DNA of 25,221 nucleotides, taken from positions 68,349-93,569 of the forward strand of contig BJOX01000176.1 of NCBI GenBank assembly GCA_009731375.1, in the 5' to 3' direction. Each line of letters opens with the position of its first letter. Position 1 is the stretch's first letter. The notes under the pieces are model-generated. The model made no database searches. It was not told the origin of the DNA and worked only from the letters and a program-made list of their open reading frames with translations. Below are positions 8,162-23,926 of the stretch, in pieces. This stretch comes from Paulinella micropora (Eukaryota > Cercozoa > Imbricatea > Euglyphida). Both the position numbers and the translations under genes were made by a program.

Positions 8162-11100
8162 GCTTTCTAATGCTGTTGTGCAGACTGGGCCAACGCTTCC
8201 TCTATGTGAAAACAAAGATGTGGGTACACAGAGACTGCAGCCCCAAGGTAGTCTCATACCCGTTCATACAGCACGGTTACCAATGATAACTGATGCAAAT
8301 AGGAAGGCGAGACTTGCGATGGAGGCGAGGAGGCCAATGGCAGACGTATCGCCTCGGCCAAGCAAACAACCACGAACAGACTCAATGTCTACGGTCGCGG
8401 CGGGTGGCGAGCAAAAAGACAATGTGTGTACTCAAGTACCACAAGACAATGTCGCTCAAATAGTAAACGCACCAGTACCGCAGAATAATAAAAATGTTAA
8501 TGAGGTGAAGCAGGAGGAGAAGAAGGAGGAGTTGAAAAACTTAGAGACAAGACTCCAAAATTTGGAACGTAAAGTTCTTGTTCTCGCAGCCAATATACAC
8601 AGGCCCGATGCTCTGTGTTATACGGAACTTTATTGTGAAACATTGAAGACAATATTAAAAGTTGGTAATGATACGATGGCGAATATTAATATTGTCGGCA
8701 GGAAGTTTTTTAATCGATACCGGGACTGGGTGGACGGAAATATGAAAAAGTCAACGGGCACTCTCAAAGGAGTGAGCAGCCGGACGGATATCACGGGAAT
8801 CATCACACTGACCTTTAAATTGAAATCCGCACGAGTATACCGTATGGACCTCTATGTCGTCCCCGGTTACCACGGGTCAATATTACTATCGTATGACCAA
8901 TTGGCTACGATGGGGGCTGTGATTGATTGCGCCGCACGGCGAGTGATATATGGAGTAAAAAGAGGAGAAGAGAACGATATTGATCCCTTCAACGCTACTG
9001 ACTCTTATGAGGCTTATGAGCTGAGTCTAGCGACGGATCACAAAAAGATGGCCATCGCACATGAGGCACTTGAGGTGTACGTTCACCCCCATGTCGTAAG
9101 ACCGGATGAACTGTCCTGGACCGACAATTGGGAATCCCAAGTGTGCACTGTCACAGTTCCGACATGCCATTGGGACAAAAAGTCTATTGATGACTTAATC
9201 GAGAAGCGAAAGGAGGAGATTATATGTGTCGCACAAAGAAGCCCGTCGTTGGCGAGATTCGCGGAAGGAGTAGGAACAGATGTCCATATTACTAACGGAT
9301 ACTGTTTCCATGCGAAAGTAGGAGAAGAAAAAAGGGAGGCGTTTGTACCAAGGAGAACGGGGCGAATCCCGGATACTCCACCAGAAACTATTAAAAGTTT
9401 TATTACTGATTTCTGGGGTGACGAGCCCACGTGGCCGCGTTCACTGTCTGAAGTGAAGAAATGCTTACGGACTTTATTCGAAAATAATAAGCCGTATACT
9501 ATTATCCTGCCATATAATGAGAAGGCGATATGGGCGCAGGAAATAAGGGACCGGCTTATTGATCATCCTATACCGGTACCCTCTCGCAAGCAACAGCTAG
9601 TGGTGGCTTGTCGTATGGGAACTCGTGAGCAGAGCAGTGCATACAAGCGGAAGCTCAGAGACCTCGACAAGTTGAAATTGATACCGCAAGCATTCACATG
9701 CTTTGATGGTTTTTACACCCGTAAAGCTCCTTTGCAATACGCGAGACTCATTGACATGCTGGTGGAGCTCGGTAAAGATGATGAGCCGGACACGGTCACG
9801 TATGAAAAGACGGGCCTAGATGATGTCTCGGAAGAGGACTTAGGCTTGGAGGAGGACAGAGAACCCCTCAAGCAGCATAAGCAGATGTCTGATGAAGATT
9901 TTCAAGAGGCGGCGCGGAAAATATTGGAAGAAGGAGTAGGCACGGAGAAGGAGAAGGAGCTTTTAAAAGCCAAATTAGAGGCGAACAAGGAAATTTTTGA
10001 CCCTCCACATGCAGGTGGTGTCAAGCCTGAAGATTTCACTGCGGTTATTTACAAAATACCGGGTGCGGAGCCGTCACCGGCACCACGAAGGGCGAATTTG
10101 AGTATACATGAGGCGAAGATAGCGGAGGAGCTAGCAAGACAGCTGCTCAATGAGGACTTTATTGAGAGATCAACATCCTCAATAGTCTCACAACCGAGAA
10201 TAGTGCCGAAGCCAGGAGGAGAATGGCGCCTGACAGTTAACTATGCTCGTGTTAACAAGGTGCTGGAGGAAGAGAGAAATCCTCTCCCGACATTAGAAGA
10301 AGGAAGGAGAGTACTGCGGAATGCAAAATTCTATTCGGTCATTGACCTTAAGAATGGCTTCTGGCAGATACCACTGGAGGAAAAGTCCAGATGGCTGACG
10401 GCGTTTGTGGTGGGTATGGAAATATACCAATGGAAAGTGCTTCCGATGGGCCTCAAGCAAGCCCCAGGACTTTTCCAGAAGGCGATGCAGAAGATGTTGA
10501 GCAGTCAGTACGATGATTTGTCTGACGGTGGCTTTATGAGAAGGCGGGGACAGAAGGCGGGAGAATATGCATTTTGCTATATCGATGACATTATCGTATA
10601 CTCTAACACAATGGAGGAGCATATCGATCATTTGTCCGATATATTCAGGCGCATCGGAGCTTTTGGCCTGAAGTGCAATCTAAAGAAGTGTCAACTTGCC
10701 AAGACGAGTGTGACATACTTAGGGTACGAGATCTCCCATAATCGAGTCTCGATATCCAAAGAGAAGAGGGAGGAGATTATGAATCGACCGATACCGAAGA
10801 ACCGCACTGAATTGCACTCATTCCTTGCGATGGCGCAATACTATAGCCAGTTTATACCCGATTGGGGTGCAACACGGGCTAAAGTGGAGAAAATGATAGA
10901 TTTTGGAGACTTTGAGAAGTGGGACGAAGAGGCTTTGCAAGCGTTTCATGCGCTCAAAGATCTCATTTACAAAGACCCGAAAGACGGAGGACTGGTGTTA
11001 ACGATGCCCGACTTTACGAAACAATTCGTAGTCGATACAGACGCATCTAAGTTTGCGATTGGGGCTGTATTACAACAAGAGGATGAGGAGAAGAAATTAC

Positions 11101-13916
11101 GCCCAATCATGTTTATTAGTAGGAAGTTGTGTGCGGCGGAGAGAAACTATTGCACAAGGCAAAGAGAGGCGTTGGCGGTAGTATGGGCCCTCAAGAGGCT
11201 CAGAGAGTATTTGTGGGGAGGACCTCAATTTACTGTCAGAACTGATCATCATAACCTGTTATGGTTGATGAATCATGAACAGACGGGACGGCTGGCGCGG
11301 TGGCAAGCGTTCTTGTCTTGTTTCGATTTTACAATGGTCCATCTACCGGGAAAGCGAAATGTGGTCGCTGATAGCCTCTCTAGGCTAGAGTTTAACTCAG
11401 AAGTATCGGCGTTGGTGTCCACGGTGGAGATGGAAGACTTGTCCACTGACAAGGTGTATGAGGTCAGCCACATTGAGGCGATGGAGATGGCGAGTGGAGT
11501 CCGATATGACCGCACAGGTCTACGGTACAGTCCACAAGGCCCGGATCACGGGATATGTTGTGAGCTACATACCCAGGAGGACGCTGAGTGGTCCTATGAG
11601 GTATATGAGAATGCGAAGGCGAACATAAGAGAGGAAGAGGAGACGCAGGAAGTTTATGCGGAGCCTCCTCAAGAGCGGAGAAGTGACCTAGACGATGACC
11701 CGGAAAGAATCGGGGTACGGCTAGAAGATGGTACTATCCATATAGCCTCGCCTACCGCATGGAGGCAACAACAGGCTCAAGATCCGGAGTTTAAAGAACT
11801 GATACAGTTATATCAGAACCCGGATGAGCTACGGATGACGAAAGCGATCAAAGATCAGATGAAGGAGATGGGATGGAGAGATGGTCTACTGTGGTACAAG
11901 GGCCTTCACGGTCGCTATGCGTCACAGCCGGACAAATGGACCCTTTGGGTACCGGAGAGTCTGAGACGATTTATATTTGTCGCAGCCCACAATTGCCCAC
12001 TTTTGGCGCATCCGGGTCGACAACGAACTCATATGTTCGTAGCGAGGCGATTCTGGTGGAAGAAGATGAAGGAGGAGATAGATCAGGCGGTGGATGCATG
12101 CATCCCGTGCAAGATAAACAAAACACCACTGAAGGCAAATTTCGGCCTGATTGGCGAATTTCCTCTTCATGCGGGGATGTTTGAGTTTATACACATTGAT
12201 CATGTGGGACCTTTCCCAGAATCGAAGGATGGTTACAAATACCTCCTTACGGCTATTGACAGAGCCACCAACTATGTGTGGATCATCCCTGTCAAAGACG
12301 TTACCGGCAAGACGACGGCCGAGGCGCTGATCGATAGGATCATCTCACAGATCGGAGTACCAAGAAAGATATGTTCTGATCGAGGCTCGGACTTTAATAA
12401 CGAGGTCATCGACAAACTATCTAAGTATTACGGGATGAAATGGCAATATGTTACTGCCTATAACCCGCGAGCAAATGGGAAAATCGAGCGGGTACACAGA
12501 CCCCTCAAAGCCTCGCTAAAGATGTATTGCACGAAGAAGGAGAATCAAAGAGCATGGGTCGAGGCAGCACCATCATTTGCGTTTGCAATGAACTGTCTAC
12601 CCTCTACGGCGTTAGGAGGCTCGAAGAGCTCAATCTCGCCATATCAGTTAGTATATGGGCGTGAGCCTGATATCCCGACTTCGCTCCTTCACCCAAAAGA
12701 CACTTGGGCGGATGCGGATGAGTTGTTTGGGATGAGACTTAGAGTGAAGATGGAGGCGGAACAAATAGTCAGGGCGCATAGAGAGGCGGAGCGCCGAAAG
12801 ACTGATGCTGAAGGGGTGCGACAAGCGCACTTGGATCAGATCAAGTTCCAGGTCGGGGATATTGTACTATTGTACCATCCTCAAGTCCCGAAGGGAGTCA
12901 GCTCTAAGCTGTTCACTCACTGGAAAGGACCTTATCAGATTATGGAACAGACGGGACCTCTGAATTACAAGATCAGGGGTAGAGGGAAGGTGCAAATTGT
13001 GAATGTAAGAAGGCTGATTAAGTATGATCCCTTCTTACTGGAAGATGAATCCGTTGAGGAGGCGTTAAAACGGATGAAGGATGATTTCAAAGAGGTGCCG
13101 CCCATCCACAAGGAGGCTGGCATAGACCAAGACGATGCTTATCGGGCACCGATAGCTGAGAAGGAGGAGAGTGAGGTGGACAGCAAGGAGAAGACTGACC
13201 GCATAAGCGCGGTGGGGACTCAGTCCAAGTCTCCGCGAGAGCATAGCGGAAAGAAGGAGAAGATCACAGAGGCGCAGCTAAGGAGAGCGCGGAATGATCT
13301 TATCAACGACCAACCGAGGAAGGCGATGAGGTCGATGAGATCAAAGGACGTCCACCAGGAGGAGGAGGGGACGGACACTGACCCAAACGCGGGCAACGTT
13401 GAGATTGTCCATGAGCGATGGAAGGAAGGCGATGCGATAGCAACCATCGCATGGGTGAAAAATGTTTTCTATCTGATGAGACCAGCGGAACAACATGTCG
13501 CTGATGACACTCTCTCAGACTTATACTTGATGCGGGTCGTGGCGGTCCCACGACAGATGCGTGTCACACGGACACTCAAAATATCATCAGCCGCAAAGAT
13601 AGTACAACCGATACTCCAGTTCTGGAGAAGTATGGACCCGGTTGAGGATCCAAAGGCAAGACATTATCTGCCAGTATATAAAGACGCAAAAAGTCTCGAG
13701 ACATGGGATGATACAATTACTCCCAGAGACAAGGATTACACTGCGTGGACCATTCAGACACTGCCAAGAGGAGTGCTTGATGTCCCTTTTGAATTATCGT
13801 TGGGCGGAATCTCTAATAGGATCTGGGACATTCTCGAACAGTCAAAGTTCGATCTGACTTTTGTTGGTGGTCCTCCACCAGGCAAAGAAATCCACGCCAG
13901 ACGACGAAGGCAGTGA
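8103..13916 (+). CDS. pol: pol polyprotein: protease-like, RT, RNase H, integrase, unknown C-terminal tail
   Basis: The open frame runs from just after the gag stop; residues are counted from a GTG codon at 8136 (1926 residues), and no clear own start was found. Retropepsin-like region at 160-275: D179-T180-M181 where D-T/S-G is expected, with a good C-terminal half (ILLSYDQLATMGAVID, 249-264). RT at about 640-880: SVIDLKNGFWQIP with D737, LPMGLKQAP and YIDD at 815-818. RNase H at 963-1085: D969, E1011, D1037, D1079. Integrase zinc motif: H1285, H1292, C1322, C1325. Integrase core D1355, D1415, E1451 gives exact DX59DX35E spacing, and a GPY/F-type module (HWKGPY, 1595-1600) follows. No chromodomain was recognised. 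A 350-residue linker (276-630) and the last ~296 residues match nothing I know. RT, RNase H and integrase all keep their catalytic residues. Confidence 0.95.
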   Translation: MEGEEERKEKTVKFNPKVTVLSNAVVQTGPTLPLCENKDVGTQRLQPQGSLIPVHTARLPMITDANRKARLAMEARRPMADVSPRPSKQPRTDSMSTVAAGGEQKDNVCTQVPQDNVAQIVNAPVPQNNKNVNEVKQEEKKEELKNLETRLQNLERKVLVLAANIHRPDALCYTELYCETLKTILKVGNDTMANINIVGRKFFNRYRDWVDGNMKKSTGTLKGVSSRTDITGIITLTFKLKSARVYRMDLYVVPGYHGSILLSYDQLATMGAVIDCAARRVIYGVKRGEENDIDPFNATDSYEAYELSLATDHKKMAIAHEALEVYVHPHVVRPDELSWTDNWESQVCTVTVPTCHWDKKSIDDLIEKRKEEIICVAQRSPSLARFAEGVGTDVHITNGYCFHAKVGEEKREAFVPRRTGRIPDTPPETIKSFITDFWGDEPTWPRSLSEVKKCLRTLFENNKPYTIILPYNEKAIWAQEIRDRLIDHPIPVPSRKQQLVVACRMGTREQSSAYKRKLRDLDKLKLIPQAFTCFDGFYTRKAPLQYARLIDMLVELGKDDEPDTVTYEKTGLDDVSEEDLGLEEDREPLKQHKQMSDEDFQEAARKILEEGVGTEKEKELLKAKLEANKEIFDPPHAGGVKPEDFTAVIYKIPGAEPSPAPRRANLSIHEAKIAEELARQLLNEDFIERSTSSIVSQPRIVPKPGGEWRLTVNYARVNKVLEEERNPLPTLEEGRRVLRNAKFYSVIDLKNGFWQIPLEEKSRWLTAFVVGMEIYQWKVLPMGLKQAPGLFQKAMQKMLSSQYDDLSDGGFMRRRGQKAGEYAFCYIDDIIVYSNTMEEHIDHLSDIFRRIGAFGLKCNLKKCQLAKTSVTYLGYEISHNRVSISKEKREEIMNRPIPKNRTELHSFLAMAQYYSQFIPDWGATRAKVEKMIDFGDFEKWDEEALQAFHALKDLIYKDPKDGGLVLTMPDFTKQFVVDTDASKFAIGAVLQQEDEEKKLRPIMFISRKLCAAERNYCTRQREALAVVWALKRLREYLWGGPQFTVRTDHHNLLWLMNHEQTGRLARWQAFLSCFDFTMVHLPGKRNVVADSLSRLEFNSEVSALVSTVEMEDLSTDKVYEVSHIEAMEMASGVRYDRTGLRYSPQGPDHGICCELHTQEDAEWSYEVYENAKANIREEEETQEVYAEPPQERRSDLDDDPERIGVRLEDGTIHIASPTAWRQQQAQDPEFKELIQLYQNPDELRMTKAIKDQMKEMGWRDGLLWYKGLHGRYASQPDKWTLWVPESLRRFIFVAAHNCPLLAHPGRQRTHMFVARRFWWKKMKEEIDQAVDACIPCKINKTPLKANFGLIGEFPLHAGMFEFIHIDHVGPFPESKDGYKYLLTAIDRATNYVWIIPVKDVTGKTTAEALIDRIISQIGVPRKICSDRGSDFNNEVIDKLSKYYGMKWQYVTAYNPRANGKIERVHRPLKASLKMYCTKKENQRAWVEAAPSFAFAMNCLPSTALGGSKSSISPYQLVYGREPDIPTSLLHPKDTWADADELFGMRLRVKMEAEQIVRAHREAERRKTDAEGVRQAHLDQIKFQVGDIVLLYHPQVPKGVSSKLFTHWKGPYQIMEQTGPLNYKIRGRGKVQIVNVRRLIKYDPFLLEDESVEEALKRMKDDFKEVPPIHKEAGIDQDDAYRAPIAEKEESEVDSKEKTDRISAVGTQSKSPREHSGKKEKITEAQLRRARNDLINDQPRKAMRSMRSKDVHQEEEGTDTDPNAGNVEIVHERWKEGDAIATIAWVKNVFYLMRPAEQHVADDTLSDLYLMRVVAVPRQMRVTRTLKISSAAKIVQPILQFWRSMDPVEDPKARHYLPVYKDAKSLETWDDTITPRDKDYTAWTIQTLPRGVLDVPFELSLGGISNRIWDILEQSKFDLTFVGGPPPGKEIHARRRRQ
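13026..13913 (+). other. Uncharacterised C-terminal extension of pol
   Basis: After the integrase GPY/F module come a charged Lys/Glu-rich stretch (pol residues 1631-1750) and a more ordered, Trp-containing block (about 1750-1926) including AIATIAWVKNVFYLM and WDDTITPRDKDYTAW, ending in a basic RRRRQ. No chromodomain aromatic cage or other known tail domain was recognised. Because it directly follows the integrase it might influence target choice; that is inference. Confidence 0.6.
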
Positions 13917-14757
13917 CAAAGAAACTATTTTTCTTTATGCGTCTCAAATAAACTGATTGATTGCCCACGGCGTATCATGATTTGATCATGCATCATCAGT
14001 TATCAATATGAATATTAAAAAGACTCAGTGATATAACTTGGCATTCGATCGCAACATACGAGTGCGAAAGGTCGATCGACGATGATACTACACCGTATAC
14101 GGGGATCGCTAGTGTATTGAGCGATGGTGTTCCCGGGTATGACCCTTTCCAAGTCCTGGGATGATGTTCTCGAAAATGAAATGTTCTCTGAAACTTTCAT
14201 TAAATTATTTTTTACGATAGATTATATACTGTCGTACCTGAGCACGGTCAATCTCTACTTGTGTCGGTATATCGCAGGGTCGGGTACATACACCTCGACT
14301 TCGGATATAGCTATTAGGACTGGCCCCCTAATACTATATCATAGGATATCCGCCTTATACAAGGGTATGCCATTAAAAAAGACAATGTACTTACGATCTC
14401 CCTGTGAATAATAATAATAATAATGATAATGATAAGAAGAAGAAGGAGATCAAAGGGGGAATCGTACTACAGCACCACGTTGCTTGTATTTTTTTTTTAA
14501 TTGTACGTTTGTTCTTGACATACTGCCGGAAAAAAAAAAAAAAAAAAAAGAAATTGAGGGGAAGGAGTTCAAAATTTACAAGAAAGGCTAGCCTCGGAGA
14601 ATCCGCTTCAAGTTGACGTGCCGTATGAGGATATATTTATCGTCTTTAGCGTCTATCCGTGGGTCGATGCGCTGTGTGGCATGACTCCATAGCGCATACT
14701 ATTTGCAGAAAGAAATCAGAAGGTGTATGACAAAAATGCTATTTCCGTCATAAAATC
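13917..14757 (+). other. Retrotransposon 3' non-coding region
   Basis: About 840 bases between the pol stop and the polypurine tract. An AATAAA lies just after pol (near 13947). AAT repeats near 14408-14425 and an A run near 14529-14550 are present. No env-like or other open frame with coding character was seen. Confidence 0.6.
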
Positions 14758-14767
14758 GGGAGGGGGT
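14758..14767 (+). promoter_or_regulatory. Polypurine tract
   Basis: GGGAGGGGGT ends two bases before the 3' LTR begins at 14770, the expected place for plus-strand priming. Confidence 0.8.
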
Positions 14768-14769
14768 AC

Positions 14770-14998
14770 TGTAGGCATCACCCCCCGGGTAGCCGGTAAA
14801 AAATACCTTTTCCTGGCACCAGCTTGTTTTTCAGTATTATTTGTCCGGATTGGGACCTGATGCCATTTTATTCCTGGTCTGTTGCAGTTTTCCTTTTTGG
14901 CTTCACTGAGCTAATATAACGAGACATCATTCTCATTCTTGAGGACTGTGTTTGGTTGTATTACCGACTTTTTACGAGCTATCGTTGGGGGCATTACA
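14770..14998 (+). repeat. 3' LTR, 229 bp
   Basis: Matches the 5' LTR with two substitutions, one extra G (GATTGGGACC) and an extra TTTG (GACTGTGTTTGG). It ends CATTACA and is followed by CCCC, the presumed target duplication. Confidence 0.93.
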
Positions 14999-16303
14999 CC
15001 CCTCACATTATTAATACGTATATATTACCGGTACTACGGCAATGTTGGAACTAATATTAATAATAATCTTAATATTCTGCTTCCCACTCAGCTCTACGAG
15101 TGGCAAGTATTCTATTATTAATAAAACAGTCACGGCATTCGCACGGTGCTTGCGTTAAAAAAAATAATAATACTTGAATTATGGTTAGCGATCCGGCCGT
15201 ACTAGAACGGTGCGATGCATCCGCTCACGTGCGTTGTAATGTACAATACTATCAATACCCGTTGCTCCACCTAGTCAATTTATAATAATATTGTACCGGT
15301 AATTTGGATAGTCTTAGTCATAGGCAGGTTCATAGGCCGGACAGTTATTAATTAATATAAGTTAGTAATGATACTGCCGGTGACAGCAGTTGGGAATCCG
15401 GGATCGAATCGGAAGTCTATGATTTATATATGATTTCCTATCATCGGATGCCGCTGAGCGGCTTGGCTTGCAGCTGAAGCCTTTGAAAATGCGTTGGCTA
15501 TCAGACAGTGAGCACCTTAACGACCGGCCAAAACCTTTACCGTTGAAAAGTCACTCGTTTTGACCGGTTCATCAGATTCTCCTCTGCACGACGTTTCGAC
15601 TTCACTAATTAGTTTTCGATTAGCCGAGAGATGGTCACACTGGATTATAAGATGATATTAATACTCAGTGACTAACAAAAGCTGAGTGCTGCGCCTACCT
15701 ACCTATCGGGGGCCAGGAAAGTCTGAGTCTGACTCCTGTGTCAGGTAGATTGATAGGCAGCTGAGGCAGGCAGGCGGGTAGGCAGATAGGAGCTAAAGCA
15801 TTTTTACACAATCTGATTCGCTGCTGTTCAATAAAATACTAGCCTCCGCCATTCGGCGTAGGCATGCTTGGCAGCGTAAAAGTAAAACATGGAAGTAAAG
15901 ATAGAAATGAAAAGAAAGTTTCTAAAGATAATAAATAGCTAGATGGTAGACAGACAGGCAGGCAGGTAAGCTTAGCCAGGTAGAAGCTAGGTGAGTAGAA
16001 TGATAGCCTCAAAAGATAGATTGATAGGTAGTAACCCTCCAGCCTTCTACCTTCTACTTACTACTTGTAACAAGGCGAGCAGATGGGTAGGTTGGACATA
16101 TATTATATCTATATACCTATCTATGTTTACACGACTTACTAAAAATGTAACTTAATTTAGAAAATGAATCAGAAGCTTGAGAATGAGACAGACAACCAAT
16201 TGGAAAGGCACCATATCTCCCTACCTTACTGGTGAGAACACAACCTAGACCAAACACCAAGAACAGCAACATTCATCATGATTATCATCAGTAACAGCAA
16301 AAA
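14999..16303. other. Spacer between the retrotransposon and the minus-strand gene; no gene seen
   Basis: AT-rich at first (15000-15380), then mixed sequence with scattered CTAC and GGCA/GGTA tetramers (about 15690-16110) that look like decayed tetranucleotide repeat. No open frame with coding character, tRNA or recognisable element was seen. It contains the 3' flank of the minus-strand gene. Confidence 0.55.
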
Positions 16304-16309
16304 TTTATT
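16304..16309 (-). terminator. Poly(A) signal of the minus-strand gene
   Basis: AATAAA on the minus strand (TTTATT on the plus), about 20 bases past the proposed TAA stop at 16329-16331. Its place supports that stop as a real gene end. Confidence 0.55.
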
Positions 16310-16328
16310 TACACGTTCATATTCATTA

Positions 16329-23125
<6,797 letters not shown>

Positions 23126-23134
23126 CTAGAGGGA

Positions 23135-23161
23135 TAAGAATGATGATGATGATGATGATGA

Positions 23162-23228
<67 letters not shown>

Positions 23229-23360
23229 TGGCTGTGCCTCGCTCAGTGCCCACCACCGCCACCTAGAGGGATAAGAATGATGATGATGATGAATGATGAT
23301 GATGATGATGATGATTATGATGATGAATAATGAATGATGAATGATGATGAATGATGATGG

Positions 23361-23391
<31 letters not shown>

Positions 23392-23399
23392 GGTGGTGG

Positions 23400-23430
<31 letters not shown>

Positions 23431-23435
23431 AACAA
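23135..23435. repeat. GAT arrays with partial exon copies
   Basis: GAT/GAAT units at 23138-23228 and 23277-23430, with a GGT block near 23375-23400, separated by the partial exon at 23228-23262. Confidence 0.88.
23228..23262 (-). pseudogene. 3'-truncated copy of the exon at 23061-23125
   Basis: On the minus strand the same acceptor context (CCCTCTAG) and VAVVGTERGTAT, against VAVVDSQRGTTT in the full exon, then direct entry into ATC repeat. The downstream half of the exon is absent. Confidence 0.65.
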
Positions 23436-23436
23436 T

Positions 23437-23473
23437 CTGTGGTTGTGCCTCGATCAGTGTCCACCACAGCCAT
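23437..23473 (-). pseudogene. Second 3'-truncated copy of the exon at 23061-23125
   Basis: Minus-strand acceptor TTATTTTAG then MAVVDTDRGTTT, followed by ATTGTTATC and ATC repeat. It is more diverged from the full exon in its flank than the copy at 23228-23262. Confidence 0.6.
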
Positions 23474-23504
23474 CTAAAATAACAAGAGTGGTGAATGATG
23501 AATG

Positions 23505-23579
23505 ATAATAATAATAATAATAATGATGATGATGATGATGATAATGATGATGATGATAATAATAATAATGATAATAATA
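23505..23579. repeat. AAT/GAT array forming the SINE tail
   Basis: On the minus strand this is the TAT/ATC repeat directly following the SINE 3' end. Confidence 0.8.
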
Positions 23580-23810
23580 GTGCTTCTCTGTCAATGGCTG
23601 ATGCATTTCTGCACATGCGCCTCCATCGTCTCACCCGTGAGGGGAGTACGAAGAATTGACGATAAGCTCTAATGACACCCCCGCAAGGGCAGTTCCAACA
23701 CTTCCAGACGGACCGGTATGTTCAATGAAAATACTGGTGGCACCGACGGGAATCGAACTGGCGACAGGGCCCAGATGGTAGAACTTGACCACTGGGCTAT
23801 CACGGTGTCC
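23580..23810 (-). mobile_element. tRNA-derived SINE, apparently full length (231 bp)
   Basis: The minus-strand 5' end reads GGACACCGTGATAGCCCAGT, containing an A-box-like TAGCCCAGTGG, then a B-box-like GTTCGATTC, and GGTGCCACCA at the position of a tRNA 3' end including CCA. The acceptor stem pairs if one extra A is skipped (GG-CACCG with CGGTGCC); the D, anticodon and T stems are degraded, so this is not a working tRNA. A unique body follows, whose last 85 bases are identical to 1138-1222, then a TAT-repeat tail. AAT repeat lies on both sides. Confidence 0.75.
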
Positions 23811-23867
<57 letters not shown>

Positions 23868-23882
23868 GTAATAATAATAGTC

Positions 23883-23923
<41 letters not shown>
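23811..23923. repeat. AAT array
   Basis: AAT units with GTA and TCA interruptions, between the SINE 5' end and the 493-bp tandem unit. Confidence 0.9.

Positions 23924-23924
<1 letters not shown>

Positions 23925-23926
<2 letters not shown>

Larger units (their letters stand above)
4398..14998 (+). mobile_element. Full-length Ty3/gypsy-type LTR retrotransposon
   Basis: Two direct LTRs (4398-4621 and 14770-14998) bound a 10.15-kb interior. Both begin TGTAGG and end CATTACA, giving TGTA/TACA inverted ends. CCCC lies directly outside each end and is the likely 4-bp target duplication, although it is a homopolymer. A candidate primer-binding site starts at 4624 and a polypurine tract abuts the 3' LTR. 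Domain order is gag, protease-like, RT, RNase H, integrase, which is the Ty3/gypsy order. By eye the LTRs differ by two substitutions, a 1-bp and a 4-bp indel, so the insertion is fairly young. It lies between two convergent host genes and interrupts neither. Confidence 0.95.

Noticed and set aside
5408-13916. A non-standard genetic code with UGA read as sense
   Set aside because: UGA ends the DUF789 gene and pol at sensible places. Two internal UGAs in a single mobile element are better explained by mutation or readthrough.
13917-14757. An env-like third open frame after pol
   Set aside because: The longest frames are under 100 codons with no signal peptide or membrane segment of note.
23737-23810. 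A functional tRNA gene
   Set aside because: The acceptor stem needs a skipped base, the other stems do not pair, the CCA is genomically encoded, and a SINE body and repeat tail follow.
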